Source: Anaerolineales bacterium UBA3082 (GTDB lineage: Bacteria; Chloroflexota; Anaerolineae; UBA7937). Taken from it: 8,995 nucleotides of DNA. Below are positions 5,105-8,995 of the stretch, piece after piece. Position 1 is the first letter of the stretch, and each line of letters opens with the position of its first letter. The translations under genes were made by a program, and so were the position numbers. Location: contig DFBK01000077.1 in assembly GCA_002366595.1 (NCBI GenBank), forward strand, positions 5,549 through 14,543, given 5' to 3'. The notes under the pieces are model-generated. The model was not told the origin of the DNA and ran no database searches. It saw nothing but the letters and a program-made list of their open reading frames with translations.

Positions 5105-7412
5105 ATGCTAAGAGGCCCAAGGATCGCCACGCTTGTCTTTCTGCTCATCGTTCTGTTATTCGCCCTATCATCCAGCGCTCTCTCCAACCCCTATTATCAG
5201 GAACCACCGCCCCCGGCCCTCACTGAGCAGTTACAACGGCAAACCGAGGGCCAGGTGCGCATCTCCTATCACGCCCAAACCGGCAAGGTCCGTTTCGTCG
5301 GCACCGACCCAGCCCACCCCATCCCTCGGCCGGCTGCGCTTGTAGCAGAGGCCGCGCCAGAGCAGGCTGCACGCCACTTCCTCTCCACCTATGGTCGCCT
5401 CTTCGGTCTGACCAACCAAGCGAACGAACTCACGGTGATGCGGACTAAATCCGCCGACCGCGGGCGCTCCTTCGTCCGCTTCCAGCAGGTCTACCAAGGC
5501 GTACCGGTGATGGGCGGCGAACTCATCGTACAGGTGGACGCCCAAAAAAACGTCCTTTCGGCCAACGGCGAGGTCTTGCCCGATCTGGCGGTTGATGTCG
5601 TACCTACCATCGACGCCCAGGCTGCCCAGCAAGCAGCCCTGGCTAAGGTAGCCAAAGACTATGGCTTGAGCGTGGCTGACCTGACCACCACCCAGCCGGA
5701 ACTGTGGATCTACAACCCTATCCTCCTCGGGGGCCCCGGCCTCCGTTTCAACTCCCTGGTCTGGCGTATGGACGTGGAACCCAGGGAACCCTTGCCCATC
5801 CGCGAACTCGTTCTGATAGACGCCCACCTGGGCGCAGTCGCCTTACATTTCAACCAGATCGATACGGCCAAGAATCGAATAATCTACGACCACAACAATA
5901 CCCCTGGTCTGAGCCTCCCTGGTACGACACCGGCCCGCAGCGAGGGAGACCCGGCCACAGGGGTCACTGACGTGGACCTCGCTTACGATTACGCCGGCGA
6001 CACTTATGACTTCTACAACACCTACCACAGCCGGGATAGCATCGACGGTGCGGGTATGGACCTCATCTCCACCGTCCGTTATTGCCCGAACTCCACTTAT
6101 TGCCCCTATGCCAACGCCTACTGGAGCGGCTCACAGATGGTCTATGGCCAGGGCTACAGTGCGGCCGATGACGTGGTGGGCCACGAGATGACCCACGGCG
6201 TCACCCAGTACGAGTCGCATCTCTTCTACTACTACCAATCTGGGGCCATCAACGAGGCCTTCTCCGACATCTGGGGCGAATTCGTCGGACCTGACCAACG
6301 GCGCGGGTACCGACACCCCAGGCGTCCTCTGGCTTTGTGGCGAGGATTTGCCCATCGGCGCCATCCGCGATATCAGCAACCCGCCGGCCTACGGCCTGCC
6401 GGACAAGATGACCAGCGCTTACTACCACTGCGCCGAAAGCGACCAGGGCGGCGTGCACTACAACATGGGGGTCGGTAGTAAGGCCGCCTATCTGATGGCG
6501 GATGGCGACACCTTCAACGGCTACACTGTCACCGGCATCGGCCTGGAGAAGACAGCCAAGATCTTCTACGAGGTCCAGACCAATATCTTCACCTCCGCCT
6601 CCGACTACGCCGACCTCTACGATGCCCTCCCCCAGGCGTGCCTCAACCTGGTTTACAGCGCTGCCGACTGCCAAGAGGTGCAAGATGCCGTGGACGCCAC
6701 GGAGATGAACCAGCAGCCCACCTCCTGCCCTGCCACCGAGGCCCCCATCTGCGATTCTGGCTCGCCTAATAACCTCTTCTTCGATAACATGGAGAGCGGC
6801 GCCGGCAACTGGACCCACACCGCCACCGTCTTCACTGCCACCGTTGGCACCGACTACTGGTATCTGCCTCAGAACCCCAACGACCTGGACTTCGATGCCA
6901 CCTACGCCACCAGCGGCGTCTACAACATCTGGGGCTTCGACTACTATGATATAGCCGACTATTACATCGCTATGACCACAGATGTAGCCCTGCCAGCCGG
7001 GAGTGCGGCGTATATGCACTTCAACCACGCCCATATCTTCGAATATGACTATGACGGCGGGGTGGTTGAGTACAGCACCGACGGCGGAGCCTCTTGGACC
7101 GACGCCGGCTCGCTCTTCGACTACAACGGCTACAACGGAACCATTGACTCTGACTGGGGCAACCCACTGGGCGGGCGTTCAGCCTTCGTCCATGAAAGCT
7201 ACGGCTACTACTCCAGCCGCATGGATTTGACTTCATTAGCCGGACAGAATGTCCGCTTCCGCTTCCGTATGGGCACCGATATTAGTGTCTGGGATTACGG
7301 CTGGTTCATCGACGATGTCCGCATCTATACCTGTGGGGCGGTGAGTCCATCGCCCACACCTACGCCTGCAGCGTATATCTACCTGCCCCTCGTGCTCAAG
7401 AACTATCCGTAA
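5105..7412 (+). CDS. Secreted thermolysin-like M4 metallopeptidase, interrupted by a one-base frameshift
   Basis: Joining 5105-6286 to 6288-7412 gives a 768-residue zinc endopeptidase. In order: signal peptide (1 to about 26); an FTP/PepSY-type propeptide (about 40-255, with FVRFQQVYQGVPVMGGEL at 123-140), which chaperones and inhibits the enzyme until cleavage; an M4 catalytic domain (about 258-535) with HEMTH (360-364), GAINEAFSD (380-388, zinc ligand Glu384, the same 20-residue spacing from His364 as in thermolysin) and GGVHYNMG (448-455, His451); a beta-sandwich domain (about 555-743) of the kind appended to secreted peptidases; a S/P/T linker; and the C-terminal YLPLVLKNYP. All catalytic residues are present, but Glu384 and His451 fall on opposite sides of the frameshift. 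Read literally, the first frame gives a 458-residue product ending at 6478 without the active-site His. Frame restoration is perfect, so a sequencing error or a very recent mutation is likely. Confidence 0.9.
5177..5214 (+). repeat. Leader segment shared with the C1 peptidase gene (copy 2)
   Basis: This is the partner of 2927-2964. GCTCTCTCCAACCC and the CCACCGCCCC run are identical in both, giving ALSNPYYQEPPPP here against ALSNPPPQEPPPP in the C1 peptidase, directly after the signal peptide. Confidence 0.7.
6284..6290 (+). other. Frameshift site in the M4 peptidase gene (apparent extra G)
   Basis: The frame reads GAA TTC GTC and then GGAC; removing one G at 6287/6288 gives GTC GAC CTG ACC AAC, that is, GEFVDLTNGAGTD, the normal M4 continuation. 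No slippery heptamer or long homopolymer is seen, so programmed frameshifting is not supported. Confidence 0.85.
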
Positions 7413-7440
7413 CGCGTCTACATTAGCACATGAAATAGCA

Positions 7441-7471
7441 AGGGGACTGATATTCAGTCCCCTCGTTTTTT
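7441..7471 (+). terminator. Intrinsic terminator after the M4 peptidase gene
   Basis: A 10-bp stem AGGGGACTGA / TCAGTCCCCT with a 3-nt loop is followed by CG and TTTTTT (7466-7471), 29 nt after the stop codon. It has no T-run on the minus strand, so it serves the M4 gene only. Confidence 0.92.
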
Positions 7472-7486
7472 CAAGCCTCTTCCCTA

Positions 7487-7993
7487 CTAGTCACCGATTC
7501 CAGTCAGGAGTTTACTCAACTCCCCGATGATTGTCCAAAGGCCCTCCGGAGCCTCCGCCCCATCCATAGTGGTCACCCTCTTGCCCTGGCCATCCTGGAG
7601 GACGGTTATCCCGTAGGAGAACCGGTCGCAGCAGGTATTCTGGGGCATATATGAGCCCTTGAAGGAGAAGAAGCCCCTCTCCTCTATGAGCGTCAGAAGC
7701 CCAGCCAACTCCTGGGCCCCGATCTCCCCTGTCTCGCTCCCCCCCTTTATCTCCTCCTGGTAGGCAACCTGGCCATCCTCATAGATGACCCAACTCTCGC
7801 TTACCCCCGTCAGCCCCCCGCTCCGCCGGAAGATGATGAGTGGGCTTCCCTCCGAGACGGGGGATTTCTGAGGAAGGGGAACGCCCTTAGTGCCCACGGG
7901 GGTGGGCGAACCTTCAGGGAGCACCCCGGAGAGGGCCGGCGCGCACCCCATGAGGAAAAAGATCAACCCTGAAAGCAAGATTGTCCGCTTCAT
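7487..7993 (-). CDS. Lipoprotein with emfourin-like domain (probable M4 peptidase inhibitor)
   Basis: This 168-residue protein has a lipoprotein signal peptide with lipobox LMGC (Cys17), a Pro/Ser/Gly-rich linker (about 20-50), and a domain (about 52-164) that resembles emfourin, the protealysin inhibitor family: FRRSGGLTG (55-63), EERGFFSF (104-111), DRFSYGITVLQDG (123-135), and a terminal helix with APEGLWTIIGELSKLL. Emfourins characterised elsewhere are small proteins encoded beside M4 peptidase genes that inhibit the enzyme. Here the gene is convergent with an M4 peptidase 74 bp away, which supports the call. Lipid anchoring would hold the inhibitor on the outer face of the membrane, where it could protect the producer. 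An adjacent Cys pair (121-122) is unusual for the family as I know it. ATG 7993 follows GGAGG by 7 nt. The assignment rests on remembered family pattern; some other small lipoprotein domain is possible. Confidence 0.75.
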   Translation of the reverse strand: MKRTILLSGLIFFLMGCAPALSGVLPEGSPTPVGTKGVPLPQKSPVSEGSPLIIFRRSGGLTGVSESWVIYEDGQVAYQEEIKGGSETGEIGAQELAGLLTLIEERGFFSFKGSYMPQNTCCDRFSYGITVLQDGQGKRVTTMDGAEAPEGLWTIIGELSKLLTGIGD

Positions 7994-8029
7994 GCTATCA
8001 CCTCCGATAAGTAGACGATGAAAGGTTGG

Positions 8030-8058
8030 ATTTTGTTCCCACCCTTCTAGAAGAACAA
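8030..8058 (-). promoter_or_regulatory. Possible promoter of the emfourin-like lipoprotein gene
   Basis: On the minus strand, TTGTTC (8058-8053), a 17-nt spacer and CAAAAT (8035-8030) match the consensus 4/6 at each box. A start near 8023 would leave a leader of about 30 nt containing GGAGG (8005-8001). The match is modest. Confidence 0.35.
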
Positions 8059-8095
8059 CTCCCCCTTATGCGAGGACGCTGGCTACATCATCGAA

Positions 8096-8194
8096 TCAAG
8101 GGATGGGAGGCTGCTTCACCTCAGTAGGCGCACCCCCTAATGAGTAAGGAGTGAGGAGGGTTACTAAGGCTAATAGAAAAAGGATCCTCTTCAT
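8096..8194 (-). CDS. Small signal-peptide-like ORF (32 residues), possibly a lipoprotein remnant
   Basis: ATG 8194 is preceded by GGAAG 5 nt upstream. The peptide is a near-complete signal sequence (MKRILFLLALVTLLTPYSLG) followed by GAPTEVKQPPIP and a stop. The start resembles the signal peptide of the neighbouring emfourin-like lipoprotein (MKR, hydrophobic core, G-AP), but the lipobox Cys is missing. Past the TGA the same frame reads only nine more codons before TAA. It may be a decayed or truncated lipoprotein gene, or a genuine tiny secreted peptide. No domain is recognisable. Confidence 0.4.
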   Translation of the reverse strand: MKRILFLLALVTLLTPYSLGGAPTEVKQPPIP

Positions 8195-8266
8195 AATCAC
8201 TTCCAAAGATCAAAAACGTTTACCTATCTTAAACACCGAGGAAAAGGGTAGGGGGTTCAAAGGAGG

Positions 8267-8995
8267 TTAGGCATTCCTCTTCGACCAGAGCCAGAGGAGG
8301 AGCAAGCCCAAAAGGAGGGCTGTCACCCCCAGCAGCCCCCCTTCGGGGCCGAAGGCTCCTCCAGTGATGAGAGAAGGGGAATCCCTCCTCTCCAGCAGGA
8401 AGAGGCCCTCGCTGGCTAGGCCGCTGACGGGGAAGGAGAAGAGCGGCCCCTGGGCGAAGTTCCAGGCGAAGTGGAAAGCGATGGGCAGCCATAACGAACC
8501 GGAGAGTAGATAACCATAAGCCATGAAAACCCCCGCCAGGGCTATCCCCACTAGAGCCAGGGGGGTGAAGTGAGGGTTTAAACCATGGAGGAGAGCGAAG
8601 AGGAATGAGGAAGCCAAAAGCGCGACTAGAGTTCCCCACTCCTTACGTAGGTTTTGAAGTATATATCCTCGAAAGGCTAACTCCTCACTGAAAGCCACGA
8701 AGGTGTAGAAAGATGTGTAGCCCAATAGGATACCGACCAAGGTCATCAGTGGTTGCCGATGCCAGGCGAACCCTTCGATTCGCACCCATCCCAGCGTCCA
8801 CTCCAATCCGAAGATGAAGGCCATCAGAAGGAGGCCGAGAGCCAAGCCTGTGCCTATCTCCCTTAGCCACCTTTTGCTCCTTTGTAGGCCCAGCCCCAGG
8901 AGTGTACCCCTATCGAGGAAGCGGCGGAAAACCCAAGTGATAGCCATAACCGCCAATAGTGAGGCTAGAGCAGCGAGGATGAGCAAGGGAAAGGG
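8267..8995 (-). CDS. CPBP-family intramembrane metalloprotease (CAAX/Abi type), N-terminus beyond right edge
   Basis: The frame is open to the right edge; the only in-window candidate start near there is a TTG at 8986 without upstream context, so the gene very likely begins outside. At least 242 residues are visible. Numbered from the Leu at 8986, the family motifs are FSEELAFRG (99-107, catalytic Glu101/Glu102 and Arg106), HGLNPH (134-139) and HFAWNFAQG (172-180), with several hydrophobic helices around them. These membrane-embedded proteases cleave prenylated proteins in eukaryotes and act in bacteriocin immunity or signalling in bacteria; the substrate here is unknown. The C-terminus ends in a hydrophobic helix and the basic tail SKRNA. 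It lies upstream of the small ORF on the same strand, but a common transcript is not evident. Confidence 0.9.
   Translation of the reverse strand, partial: PFPLLILAALASLLAVMAITWVFRRFLDRGTLLGLGLQRSKRWLREIGTGLALGLLLMAFIFGLEWTLGWVRIEGFAWHRQPLMTLVGILLGYTSFYTFVAFSEELAFRGYILQNLRKEWGTLVALLASSFLFALLHGLNPHFTPLALVGIALAGVFMAYGYLLSGSLWLPIAFHFAWNFAQGPLFSFPVSGLASEGLFLLERRDSPSLITGGAFGPEGGLLGVTALLLGLLLLWLWSKRNA

Noticed and set aside
6280..6300. Programmed ribosomal frameshift in the M4 gene
   Set aside because: No slippery heptamer, internal Shine-Dalgarno or evident downstream structure is seen, and the frame-0 product would lose the catalytic domain's essential His; an indel error or mutation is simpler.
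6249..7034. 261-residue open frame on minus, and the 198-residue one at 5231-5827
   Set aside because: Both are antisense to the M4 peptidase, whose catalytic motifs and C-terminal domain are unmistakable; they arise from GC-rich codon use.

Overview
The window looks like a piece of a Chloroflexota chromosome, probably of the Anaerolineae type. The main clue is the YLPLVxK motif: it ends the secreted M4 peptidase (YLPLVLKNYP) and also occurs inside the C1 peptidase. As I recall, this motif is characteristic of exported Chloroflexota proteins. Secreted proteins with P/S/T-rich linkers and strong GGAGG ribosome binding sites are consistent with this. The assignment is an inference from sequence style, not from a marker gene.

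Positions 1-2625 (minus strand) form a compact housekeeping operon, read from right to left: an alkyltransferase-like DNA-damage protein (Trp in place of the MGMT cysteine), a Nudix hydrolase, a possible 30-residue ORF, a DUF1385/YqhQ-type membrane protein, and the N-terminal 290 residues of a divergent PEP carboxykinase-family protein that runs off the left edge. Junctions are tight (TAA-ATG, an 11-nt overlap, a GTGA overlap), and an extended -10 promoter at 2690-2698 fixes the start of the first gene.

Positions 2743-8005 hold the accessory part: two similarly built secreted-peptidase cassettes. Cassette 1 is a papain-like C1 peptidase (plus) with a chagasin-like I42 inhibitor domain where a propeptide would be, then a terminator, then a convergent DUF333 lipoprotein. 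Cassette 2 is a thermolysin-like M4 peptidase (plus, with an apparent one-base frameshift), then a terminator, then a convergent lipoprotein whose outer domain resembles emfourin, the inhibitor family known for M4 peptidases. The two peptidase genes share an extended -10 promoter style and a near-identical leader end (ALSNPxxQEPPPP, conserved at the DNA level). The layout suggests a two-protease system in which each secreted enzyme is paired with an inhibitor: one fused in cis, one as a surface lipoprotein. By symmetry, the DUF333 lipoprotein may be a further partner; that is a hypothesis.

Positions 8096-8995 hold a 32-codon signal-peptide-like ORF (perhaps a lipoprotein remnant) and a CPBP (CAAX/Abi-type) intramembrane protease cut by the right edge. 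No tRNA, rRNA, CRISPR array or insertion sequence was seen. No gene-free stretch exceeds 300 bases; the longest, 7994-8266, contains the small ORF.
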